Shown: positions 1-5,884 of the stretch, in pieces
How positions within the stretch are numbered: position 1 is the stretch's first letter
Layout of the letters: every line of letters starts with the position of its first letter
Assembly: GCA_023253905.1 (NCBI GenBank)
Contig: JALREG010000312.1
Location: 1-6,751, forward strand
Length of the DNA stretch: 6,751 nt
From: Burkholderiaceae bacterium
GTDB taxonomy: Bacteria; Pseudomonadota; Gammaproteobacteria; Burkholderiales; Burkholderiaceae
Direction: 5' to 3'
Program-made: the position numbers and the translations under genes
Notes under the pieces: model-generated
Database searches by the model: none
What the model saw: the letters and a program-made list of their open reading frames with translations, nothing else
Told to the model about the DNA's origin: nothing

Positions 1-1
1 G

Positions 2-361
2 TATGCGATTGTCGCGCGACGCGGCCACGATGGCGCAGACGGGCTACCTCCCCTCGCTCCCATGCCGCGGTTCGAAGCACTGATCGATGCCTGCCGCAAG
101 CGAGCACGTCCAATCGTGATGACCACCATCGCCATGGGCGCCGGCATGTTGCCGATCGCCATGCAGTGGGGAAGCGGGGACGGCAGTTTTCGCTCTCCCA
201 TGGCCATTGCCGTGATCGGTGGCCTCATCACCTCCACGGTGCTCAGCCTGCTGGTCATCCCGGTTGTATTTCTTCTGATCGACGACCTCTCACAGATGAT
301 CGCCCGGTGGTTCGGCCGCAAGCCAGCCCCGTTGCAAACCCAGTCGCTGCGAGTTTCCTGA
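2..361 (+). CDS. RND-family efflux transporter (AcrB/HAE1-like), C-terminal fragment
   Basis: This is the last ~119 codons of an inner-membrane resistance-nodulation-division pump. The frame is open from base 2 and stops at TGA 359-361; the 5' end lies outside the window. The visible start YAIVARR is the segment after TM10. It is followed by the family signature ACRKRARPIVMTTIAMGAG (loop into TM11), a glycine-rich turn, and a final helix IAVIGGLITSTVLSLLVIPV (TM12), then a short charged cytoplasmic tail. In the family these pumps use proton motive force and work with a periplasmic adaptor and an outer-membrane channel, neither visible here. An ATG at 62-64 is internal, not a start, because the homologous sequence continues upstream. 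Compared from memory with the family, the loop between YAIVARRGHDG and MPRFEAL carries about nine extra residues (ADGLPPLAP). The substrate cannot be inferred from this fragment. The family assignment is secure. Confidence 0.9.
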   Translation, partial: YAIVARRGHDGADGLPPLAPMPRFEALIDACRKRARPIVMTTIAMGAGMLPIAMQWGSGDGSFRSPMAIAVIGGLITSTVLSLLVIPVVFLLIDDLSQMIARWFGRKPAPLQTQSLRVS

Positions 362-364
362 GCC

Positions 365-1120
365 ATGCTCGCGCTCAAGCTCTCGCTGGTCGCGCTCAGT
401 ATGCTGTCGGCCACCTGGGCAGCGCGCCGGTTCGGTCATCGCGCAGGCGGCCTCATCGCCGGCTTTCCGCTGATCATGGCACCGCTTATCGGACTGCTGC
501 TGATTGATTTGCCCGGCGTGCGTGTGGCTGAAATCTGCTGGACCACACTCGCCAACTTCACGGCCTGCGTCGGGTTCATCGTGGCGATGGGCCTGGCCGT
601 GATGCGGTTCAATTGGTGGCAGTCAATTCTGATCGCAAGTGCGGCCTTCTTCGCGCTCACTGCTGTCACTGTTTTACTCCCTGTGCCCCGCTACCTGACG
701 GTCGGGCTCGGACTGCTGTCGATCGGCATCGGTCCTTGGCTCATTCCAGCGGGTCGTCCCCCGGAGGGCGGCGTTCGGGTGCCGCCGATGGAACTTGTTT
801 TCCGGCTGGGCGCCGCACTCGCCATGGCTGCGAGCGTGCTGCTTCTGGCTGCAGACACGCCGCCGCTGGTAAGCGCGATGCTGCTCACTTACCCCATCAA
901 CGGTTCGGTCCTGCCGGCCTTCACCCGCGCGCTGTATGGTGGTCCCGCCGCCCGCAGCGTGCTGACCGGCTTTGGCATCGGGCTGCGCGGGGTCGGTCTT
1001 TTTCTGTTTGCCACGGCCCTTGGCCTGGAGACATTCGAAAACCGCTGGCTGGGCTACGCACTTGGCGTAGCCTGCGCAATCGCGTACGCCTTGTGGTTGT
1101 GGCGAGCGGGACGACGTTAG
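365..1120 (+). CDS. Uncharacterised polytopic inner-membrane protein (251 aa)
   Basis: I do not recognise a named function. The protein is almost entirely hydrophobic, with about eight or nine predicted membrane segments, roughly at residues 3-19, 28-48, 60-80, 86-106, 110-128, 143-163, 166-185, 200-221 and 226-246. Conserved-looking turns are the RRFGHRAGGLIAGFPLIMAP stretch near the N terminus and YPINGSVLPAFTRALYGGPA near residues 176-195. The N-terminal pattern is loosely like small GlpM-type membrane proteins, but this protein is more than twice their size, so that is only a hint. The start ATG lies 3 nt after the RND stop (TGA-GCC-ATG). No strong Shine-Dalgarno is seen, so translational coupling to the pump gene is likely. 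Context suggests an accessory to the pump or a separate transporter-like protein. The gene is convergent with the monooxygenase downstream. It is certainly a gene; its role is unknown. Confidence 0.85.
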   Translation: MLALKLSLVALSMLSATWAARRFGHRAGGLIAGFPLIMAPLIGLLLIDLPGVRVAEICWTTLANFTACVGFIVAMGLAVMRFNWWQSILIASAAFFALTAVTVLLPVPRYLTVGLGLLSIGIGPWLIPAGRPPEGGVRVPPMELVFRLGAALAMAASVLLLAADTPPLVSAMLLTYPINGSVLPAFTRALYGGPAARSVLTGFGIGLRGVGLFLFATALGLETFENRWLGYALGVACAIAYALWLWRAGRR

Positions 1121-1144
1121 CCTCCGCCATTTGATTCATGGAGG
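1121..1144. terminator. Possible weak bidirectional terminator between convergent genes
   Basis: The whole gap between the two convergent stop codons is 24 bp. CCTCC at 1121-1125 and GGAGG at 1140-1144 are exact reverse complements with a 14-nt loop; alternatively CCAT 1127-1130 can pair with ATGG 1138-1141. There is no T-run on either side, so this does not meet the usual intrinsic terminator pattern. Its position is the main argument for it. Confidence 0.2.
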
Positions 1145-2785
1145 TCAGGCGGTGGCCAAAGCACCTCGCACCCGAGATATGACCTGCTCCGCAGGCGTGT
1201 CCGCACCTTCCCCGGCCCACGCCACAAAGGCATCGGGGCGAACGAGAACCAGCGTAGCGTCATAGGCCTGACGAGCGGCTGCAGACGTATCGCGAATGAC
1301 CGATAGCGGGAGCCCGCATTTCGCTGCTGCGGCCTCGGCCGCTCCGACCCACTGTGAGAGCAACCCCGATCGATGCGGGTCGTTTGCTTCACCCAGGACC
1401 AGGAGCGAGTAGCCAGGACCAAGCTTATCGAACAGATTCCCGCCATCGGCGGCCAGTTGCGGCGCAAGGTGATGCCCGGGACGCGCGGTGAACTGATGCG
1501 TGCCGGCCGCGCTGCAGCGCCCGCCCGGTGGGCCCAATACGATGGGTGAACCTTCATAGTGCGGCTCGAACCCCTGAATTTCCGCCGGGCTGCCGGCTGC
1601 GCGCGCTGCCCAGGCCGCTTCGAAGTCCGCCTGATCCCGGGCCGGGTCATGGTCGTGGAGAAACTGCCGGTCAACCTCAATAAAGTTGCGAATGAAATCG
1701 TGCGCGGTGGATTCGAAGACCGGGCGCCGCTCAAGATCATAGGAATCGAGTAACCCGGGACCCGCCCAGCCGTCGAGCACGGCCGCCAGCTTCCAGCCCA
1801 GGTTCCGGGCATCTTCAAAACCGGTGTTAATACCGTAGCCACCATACGGTGGGTGGCTATGCGCTGCATCGCCAGCGAGCAGCACCCGACCTGCTCGATA
1901 CTGATTGGCCACCTCGAAGCGCAGGTCCCAGAAACCGATGTGATCGAAGCTGCAGTCAAACGGCGCGCCAACCACCGATTCCAGATACTGGTGGAAATTG
2001 AAATTATCTCGGGTGGTGCCCGCCGGAACCGGGGAATGAAAGAACCAGGTCTCACCGGTATCAACGCGCCCGAAGAACTGCCAATAGCCTTTCAGCTCGG
2101 GGTGCAATACATTGAAGAATGACTTGCCGCGGTAGCGGGCAATCAGGTCATTCAGTGACTTCGATCGGAACACCAGGAGGACCATGCGGGTTTCGTGGTC
2201 ATCACGTGTCTGGGTGATGCCCGCGCGCTCTCGCACCAGCGAACGGGCACCGTCGCACCCGACGACCCAGGGCGCCGCCAGCGTTTGCCGCTCGCCGTCA
2301 GCGGATTCGATCTCAACCTCAACCCCGGTCTCGTGCTGAACGAGGTCGCGCACTGTCCATCCAGTGAGGAGCGTGATCTCGGGCCGCTGCGAAGCGCGCT
2401 CGCGCAGTACCGCTTCGGTGGCGTACTGCGGCAATCGAGTGTTGTCGCACGCATAGTAGGGACGCACGATCACCCGCTGATACCAGTCGTAATGCCAGGC
2501 TGACAGCAACGAGCCGTAGGCGGTCAAACCTCCTATGCCAAACGACACCGGGATGGGCGACGCATCACGGATCGCTTGCTCCACGCCCCAGGCCCGGAAA
2601 TGTTCCATGGTGCGCTGCGTGAGGTTCTGGCCCTTTGGAATGGGCGGAATCCGCGCATGGCGTTCAATCACGGTGCTGGGAACGCCGCGCAAGGCGAGTT
2701 CGATGGCGAGACCGATACCCACCGGACCACCGCCGGCGATCAACACTTGCGAGGGCTTCGTAGGAGGTGAAGTCATCATTGACAT
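1145..2785 (-). CDS. FAD-dependent monooxygenase, class A aromatic hydroxylase-like (PheA/TfdB/MhpA type)
   Basis: A 546-aa flavoprotein, expected to be cytosolic. It would use NAD(P)H and O2 to hydroxylate a substrate, typically a phenolic or other aromatic acid. The Rossmann dinucleotide motif GGGPVG is at residues 18-23, ending in the ribose-binding Glu of VIER. The DG motif is at 178-179 (VVGCDGARSLVRERAGI), and the GD flavin motif at 305-306 (VLLAGDAAHSHPPYGGYGIN), followed by NLGWKLA. The C-terminal ~120 residues (ARPGHHLAPQL from 434; LVLVRPDAFVAWAGE at 512-526) match the thioredoxin-like domain that separates phenol-hydroxylase-type enzymes from shorter UbiH-type ones. Length is normal for the group. 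ATGs at 2785, 2779 and 2776 are all possible; none has a strong Shine-Dalgarno, and an in-frame stop at 2828-2830 closes the frame upstream. It is the third gene of the - strand set, 112 bp after the Bug gene. The substrate is unknown; the motifs do not separate phenol from propionate or polyketide hydroxylases. Confidence 0.92.
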   Translation of the reverse strand: MSMMTSPPTKPSQVLIAGGGPVGIGLAIELALRGVPSTVIERHARIPPIPKGQNLTQRTMEHFRAWGVEQAIRDASPIPVSFGIGGLTAYGSLLSAWHYDWYQRVIVRPYYACDNTRLPQYATEAVLRERASQRPEITLLTGWTVRDLVQHETGVEVEIESADGERQTLAAPWVVGCDGARSLVRERAGITQTRDDHETRMVLLVFRSKSLNDLIARYRGKSFFNVLHPELKGYWQFFGRVDTGETWFFHSPVPAGTTRDNFNFHQYLESVVGAPFDCSFDHIGFWDLRFEVANQYRAGRVLLAGDAAHSHPPYGGYGINTGFEDARNLGWKLAAVLDGWAGPGLLDSYDLERRPVFESTAHDFIRNFIEVDRQFLHDHDPARDQADFEAAWAARAAGSPAEIQGFEPHYEGSPIVLGPPGGRCSAAGTHQFTARPGHHLAPQLAADGGNLFDKLGPGYSLLVLGEANDPHRSGLLSQWVGAAEAAAAKCGLPLSVIRDTSAAARQAYDATLVLVRPDAFVAWAGEGADTPAEQVISRVRGALATA

Positions 2786-2815
2786 GGGAGATCGATAGCA
2801 ACCGGCGGATGGTAT

Positions 2816-2842
2816 CGCAGGCGGCCATCATGCGAGCCTGCG
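2816..2842. repeat. Inverted repeat CGCAGGC-N13-GCCTGCG upstream of the monooxygenase
   Basis: Seven-bp perfect arms at 2816-2822 and 2836-2842 flank a 13-nt spacer. In the - strand transcript this lies about 31 nt before the monooxygenase start, so it could form a leader hairpin or be a binding site. On the + strand the second arm is followed directly by TTTT (2843-2846), like a weak intrinsic terminator for antisense transcription, though no + strand gene lies just upstream. The arms are GC-rich, so chance is a real alternative. Confidence 0.35.
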
Positions 2843-2873
2843 TTTTCTGCAGTTGATTTCTCAGATCCGCAGG

Positions 2874-2889
2874 GCGTCTACCCAGACGC
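2874..2889 (-). other. Short hairpin just after the Bug stop codon
   Basis: GCGTCT (2874-2879) and AGACGC (2884-2889) are perfect 6-bp arms around a 4-nt loop, beginning 8 nt past the Bug gene stop in the direction of transcription. No U-tract follows on the - strand, so a full intrinsic terminator is unlikely. A 3'-end-stabilising or attenuating stem-loop that lowers expression of the monooxygenase relative to Bug is an inference that fits the position. Confidence 0.4.
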
Positions 2890-2897
2890 GCAGACCA

Positions 2898-3935
2898 TCA
2901 GTTACCCTGAATGCCGTTATCGCGAGCCAGCTGCCGCCAGAACGGAATTTCCCGCGCGATCAACTGGGCGAAGGCTGCGGGCTCGAGTGTGGCTGGCACG
3001 CTCCCTTTTGCGAGGATTTTTGCACGCACATCGGGCAGCTGGTTGATCGCAACAATTTCGCGATGCAAGCGGTTGATGATGTCAGTGGGTGTGCCTGCTG
3101 GAGCGAGAAGTCCGATCCAGAGCGAAAGCGTGAGGTCGATACCGAGCTCGCGTAAGGTTGGAACCTCGGGCAGTCCGGGCATGCGTTGCGCAGCAGTGAC
3201 TGCCAACGCGCGCAGCTTGCCGCTCTGCAACCCGGTGATTGCGGGCCCGGAGTCTGCCAGCGCCATGGTGACCTCGCCGCCCATCACCGCCTGCACCGAC
3301 TGGTTCGCCCCCTTATAGGGGATGTGGGCAAAACGAGCCCCGGTGAGCTTGTTGAAGAGCTCGCTCGCCAGCTGAAACGACGCCGAACTGGCGGCATAGT
3401 TGCTCTTGTCGGGCTGGGCCTGCGACTGGGCAACCAGCGCCTTCACGGTGGTCGCCGGGTTGGTCGCGTTCACCAGCAACACCAGCGGCGAGTCACTCAT
3501 GATGGAGATCGGCGCCAGATCCTGCGGACCGTAAGGCAGCTTGTCATTTAACGCGTGATTGAAGATCACCGGTCCGGGCGCACCCATCATCAGCGTGTAG
3601 CCATCGGGCTTGGCTCGCGCCACCTGGGTGCTGCCGACCACCGCCCCCACGCTGGGGCGGTTCTCCACCACCACCGGTTGACGCAGACGCTCGGAGAGCT
3701 TCTCGGCGAGAAGCCGCGCCATGAAGTCCACGCCACCGCCGGCGGCGTAGCCTACCACCAGCGTAACCGGACGGCTTGGCCAGTCTGCGGCTGCTGTCTG
3801 GGCCTGCGCGGCCCCCGACATGAACGAGGCCGCGAGCGAGACCGCCAGGGCGGCTGCGACCGGCAGCATGTGACGACGCGCGGCGGATACACCGGTCAGC
3901 CGGGTTGCGACGATAGAGGAATGGATGAGGGACAT
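2898..3935 (-). CDS. Bug/TctC-family periplasmic solute-binding protein
   Basis: A 345-aa tripartite-tricarboxylate-transporter receptor, exported to the periplasm to bind a small, usually carboxylated, ligand. Residues 1-45 form a signal peptide: a long basic n-region with RR at 20-21, a hydrophobic core LPVAAALAVSLAASFM, and probable cleavage after AQA at 43-45. The mature protein starts QTAAADWPSRPVTLVV, typical of the family. Other family marks are YAAGGGVDFMARLLAEKL (63-80; Asp70 is the usual ligand-contact position), ENRP, ARAKPDGYTL (106-115), HIPYKGANQSVQAVMGGEV (204-222) and LPEVPTLRELG (255-265). The usual VPFAPGGxxD loop reads VGYAAGGGVD, losing both prolines. The upstream ATG is preferred over ATG 3867-3869 (Met23) because GGAGA sits 5 nt before it. 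It lies 25 bp after the ThDP gene, so one transcript is likely. TctA/TctB are absent, as is usual for orphan Bug genes in Burkholderiales. The ligand is unknown. Confidence 0.95.
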   Translation of the reverse strand: MSLIHSSIVATRLTGVSAARRHMLPVAAALAVSLAASFMSGAAQAQTAAADWPSRPVTLVVGYAAGGGVDFMARLLAEKLSERLRQPVVVENRPSVGAVVGSTQVARAKPDGYTLMMGAPGPVIFNHALNDKLPYGPQDLAPISIMSDSPLVLLVNATNPATTVKALVAQSQAQPDKSNYAASSASFQLASELFNKLTGARFAHIPYKGANQSVQAVMGGEVTMALADSGPAITGLQSGKLRALAVTAAQRMPGLPEVPTLRELGIDLTLSLWIGLLAPAGTPTDIINRLHREIVAINQLPDVRAKILAKGSVPATLEPAAFAQLIAREIPFWRQLARDNGIQGN

Positions 3936-3940
3936 CAGAG

Positions 3941-3946
3941 TCTCCG
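3941..3946 (-). promoter_or_regulatory. Ribosome-binding site of the Bug gene
   Basis: The - strand reads CGGAGA-CTCTG-ATG. GGAGA sits 5 nt before the ATG at 3935, which decides the start in favour of this ATG. The octamer CGGAGACT recurs exactly at the same distance before the ThDP gene. Confidence 0.75.
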
Positions 3947-3960
3947 AAATAAGTGATCAG

Positions 3961-5751
3961 CTATTGCAGACCGATCTGAACATTCAGCACTGCCGAGCGC
4001 CCGGAATCAAGTGCCGCAAGGCACCGCGCAATAGCAGGCTCGACCTCGGCGGGGTCGCTCAACCGTTCACCGTAGGCGCCAAAGGCCTCACCCACCTTTT
4101 CGAAGCGGCGGGTGGCACCCTGCAGTCGGGCGTGATATTCGTCTTCGGCCGCCGATGCACCGTCGGGATACACCCGCAGCACGGCCTCCTTCACTGCCTG
4201 CCAGCCCCCATTATCCAGAATGACGGTGAAGATTGGCAGACCGTAGCGCTCCGCCGTGGCATAGACCGAGCTGGGCGTCCCGAGGTGAAACGCGCCATCG
4301 CCGAGCACATGCACCGCGCGAACATGGGGCCGGGCGAGCTTCACGCCCAAGGCCATGCTGCCGCTGTAGCCCAACCCCCCCCCGGCACCCCCGATGAAGC
4401 TGTGCGGCTCGGTTCGGATGATCTGGTTGAGCACTGCTGGCGAATTTCGAACCGCTTCATTGATCACGACATCATCAGGGGCCAGCGCCCGCGATAGCGC
4501 AGCGCACACATGGGCTGCCGACAGCGCGCCAGCCTCGCCGGGTTTGGCCGCCGCGCGCTTCAGTGCCTCGGCCCGAGCAGCAGCCGCCGCATCGAGCTCC
4601 CGCATCCGCCGCTCGACGCGGGCGCGAAAACCGTCATCGGCGCGGGCGCGCACCAGGGCACTGACCTGGCGTAGGACCGTGGCAACATCGGCCTGCATGC
4701 GCAGATCGGTCGCAAATCCCCACATCGGAAAGTCCTGCTTGATTGGGTCTACATCGACATGCGCCCACCAGGTACCCGCCTCGGGCTGCACAAAGCGCGG
4801 CAGCCACGGCACATCAATATCAACCAGCAGACCCACATCTGCCCCAGGCAGTACCGCCGCCGGATCAAAGCCCGCAAAGCACGGCGATTGACGCGAGATG
4901 CCGAGCGCGCTGGGCATGTAATCAACCACGCGAATTCCGCACAGTCGAGCCAGTTCCTCGATCGCCACCGCGGCCTCGGCGCGTCGACCGGCATAGGACG
5001 TGATCAGGATCGGGCGCTCGGCTGCGATGAGTCGGTCAGCAATCAAGCCCGCCCGTGCGTCGTCAACCCCACCCAGCCGGGCCGGCCCATAGCGGACCGC
5101 ATCGAAATGCTGGTTTGGCGGCACAGCAGGCGACTCAGCCAGCACTTCGCGGGGCAGCGTCATGTAAACCGGACCGGGCGGGTCGGACTGCATGACACTG
5201 TGCGCGCGCCTTAGCGCCTCGCGCGCCACGACTGCGGTCGGCAGGTTGTATTCCCACTTGACGTAGGGCCGCACCAGGCTGCCAATATCAAACGGATCCT
5301 GGATGAAGTGCACATAGTTGTCCCGCGACCCGGGGAGTTCACCGCGCAAGGTATAAGGCGCTTTGCCCGCCATCAGCAGGGCGGGAAGCCGCGCGCGCTG
5401 CCGATTGTGCGCGCCCATCGAAGCATTGGCCGTGCCGGAATCGACGTGAACCAGTAGGCCCTGCCCCTCGCCAGTAACCGCCGCATAGCCCGCTGCCATA
5501 TGGACCGCCACATTTTCATGGGGACAGAGAACCACCTCGGGTAATGCGCGCCCCGCCGCGCGAAACCGAGCCATTTCCTCGATCAGGCTCACATGATCGG
5601 TGCCCATGTTTGCAAACAGGCAGCGAATGCCCAGATCAGTGAGCCCTTCCAGGAAATGCGCAGCGCCCGTGTCAGGCGTGGCCGTCGACGGTGGCTCGGA
5701 GGGTGAAGCCGATGGCAGCGCTGAAGCAGCAGCGGAACTCGGGGCGTTCAA
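3961..5751 (-). CDS. Thiamine-diphosphate-dependent enzyme (acetolactate synthase/benzoylformate decarboxylase superfamily)
   Basis: A 596-aa cytosolic ThDP enzyme that would make or break a C-C bond next to a carbonyl (2-oxo acid decarboxylase, carboligase or lyase). After a ~28-residue Ser/Ala/Pro-rich, probably disordered leader come three domains. The Pyr domain (~30-205) has the ThDP-activating Glu at 79 in CPHENVAVHMAAGYAAVTG. The central domain is ~225-365. The PP domain (~410-595) has GGAGGGLGYSGSMALG (454-469) and the Mg/ThDP motif GDGAFHLGTPSSVYATAERY from 484, ending ILDNGGW (511-517). The first Asn of the usual NN is Asp513. The GDG-to-DN spacing is two residues longer than in acetolactate synthase, which fits an uncharacterised ThDP clade with GELPGSR-type signatures (seen at 137-143) rather than true biosynthetic AHAS; there is no regulatory subunit nearby. 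The start is TTG: GGAGA lies 5 nt upstream and no ATG or GTG precedes it before a stop at 5788-5790. It is the first gene of the - strand set. The substrate is unknown. Confidence 0.92.
   Translation of the reverse strand: MNAPSSAAASALPSASPSEPPSTATPDTGAAHFLEGLTDLGIRCLFANMGTDHVSLIEEMARFRAAGRALPEVVLCPHENVAVHMAAGYAAVTGEGQGLLVHVDSGTANASMGAHNRQRARLPALLMAGKAPYTLRGELPGSRDNYVHFIQDPFDIGSLVRPYVKWEYNLPTAVVAREALRRAHSVMQSDPPGPVYMTLPREVLAESPAVPPNQHFDAVRYGPARLGGVDDARAGLIADRLIAAERPILITSYAGRRAEAAVAIEELARLCGIRVVDYMPSALGISRQSPCFAGFDPAAVLPGADVGLLVDIDVPWLPRFVQPEAGTWWAHVDVDPIKQDFPMWGFATDLRMQADVATVLRQVSALVRARADDGFRARVERRMRELDAAAAARAEALKRAAAKPGEAGALSAAHVCAALSRALAPDDVVINEAVRNSPAVLNQIIRTEPHSFIGGAGGGLGYSGSMALGVKLARPHVRAVHVLGDGAFHLGTPSSVYATAERYGLPIFTVILDNGGWQAVKEAVLRVYPDGASAAEDEYHARLQGATRRFEKVGEAFGAYGERLSDPAEVEPAIARCLAALDSGRSAVLNVQIGLQ
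4375..4383 (-). repeat. G9 homopolymer inside the ThDP gene
   Basis: Nine consecutive C on the + strand (G9 in the coding strand) encode Gly457-459 in the conserved GGAGGGLG loop of the cofactor-binding domain. The frame is intact in this sequence. Such a run is prone to replication slippage and to sequencing error. A one-base change would frameshift the protein before its GDG motif. Confidence 0.9.
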
Positions 5752-5756
5752 GGCAG

Positions 5757-5762
5757 TCTCCG
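5757..5762 (-). promoter_or_regulatory. Ribosome-binding site supporting the TTG start of the ThDP gene
   Basis: The - strand reads CGGAGA-CTGCC-TTG: a strong GGAGA 5 nt before TTG at 5751-5749. The downstream in-frame ATG (Met49, in FANMGTD) would remove the start of the Pyr domain, so TTG is the best start. Confidence 0.7.
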
Positions 5763-5818
5763 GATGGGAAAACGATGGAGCGCGACTCTATCGCGTCCGG
5801 GCGCCGAAGGCGAGGCGC

Positions 5819-5838
5819 GACCTGATTTGACAGGTCAA
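5819..5838. promoter_or_regulatory. Candidate operator in the divergent promoter region
   Basis: Two overlapping perfect inverted repeats occupy 20 bp of the 133-bp spacer between divergent genes. GACCTG (5819-5824) pairs with CAGGTC (5831-5836) over a 6-nt spacer, and TTGAC (5827-5831) pairs with GTCAA (5834-5838) over a 2-nt spacer. This is the form of a dimeric repressor or activator site, and its place between two divergent units would let one regulator control both. No regulator gene lies in the window, so the protein family is not assigned. A further short repeat, CGCGA-CTCTA-TCGCG (5781-5795), lies nearer the ThDP gene and includes a weak - strand -10-like TAGAGT. Confidence 0.45.
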
Positions 5839-5854
5839 TTGCGCATCGTAGAAA
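5827..5854 (+). promoter_or_regulatory. Candidate sigma70-like promoter for the PLP enzyme gene
   Basis: TTGACA at 5827-5832 matches the -35 consensus exactly. TAGAAA at 5849-5854 matches the -10 box at four of six positions, with a 16-nt spacer. Initiation near 5861 would leave a leader of about 24 nt before ATG 5885. The -35 box lies inside the palindromic operator candidate, so a bound regulator would be expected to block or remodel it. This is pattern matching only. Confidence 0.45.
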
Positions 5855-5884
5855 GTGGAAGACCGACTTCCCCCAATCGCGCCC

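Noticed and set aside
62..64. ATG 62 as the start of a separate small membrane protein.
   Set aside because: RND family sequence (YAIVARR) continues upstream in the same frame to the window edge, so this is an internal Met.
613..1134. A 173-codon + strand frame inside the membrane protein gene.
   Set aside because: Its product is Arg/His/Ala-rich with no domain, while the overlapping frame gives a coherent multi-spanning membrane protein.
1117..2064. A 315-codon open frame on the - strand overlapping the monooxygenase.
   Set aside because: It lies in another frame of the monooxygenase, which has complete flavoprotein motifs; the translation is Arg/Ser/Pro-rich without any recognisable domain. 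Long shadow frames are expected in GC-rich genes.
3867..3869. Met23 as an alternative start of the Bug protein, giving a shorter signal peptide.
   Set aside because: No Shine-Dalgarno precedes it, whereas the upstream ATG has GGAGA at 5-nt spacing. The RR before Met23 also raised a Tat signal, but the motif is too weak to call.
3925..4497. A 190-codon + strand open frame antisense to the ThDP gene.
   Set aside because: The opposite strand encodes conserved ThDP motifs here, and the antisense product has no family features and no RBS.
5801..5818. GCGCC-N8-GGCGC inverted repeat in the divergent spacer.
   Set aside because: Short all-GC arms in a GC-rich stretch are expected by chance; the TTGAC/GTCAA and GACCTG/CAGGTC repeats nearby are more specific.
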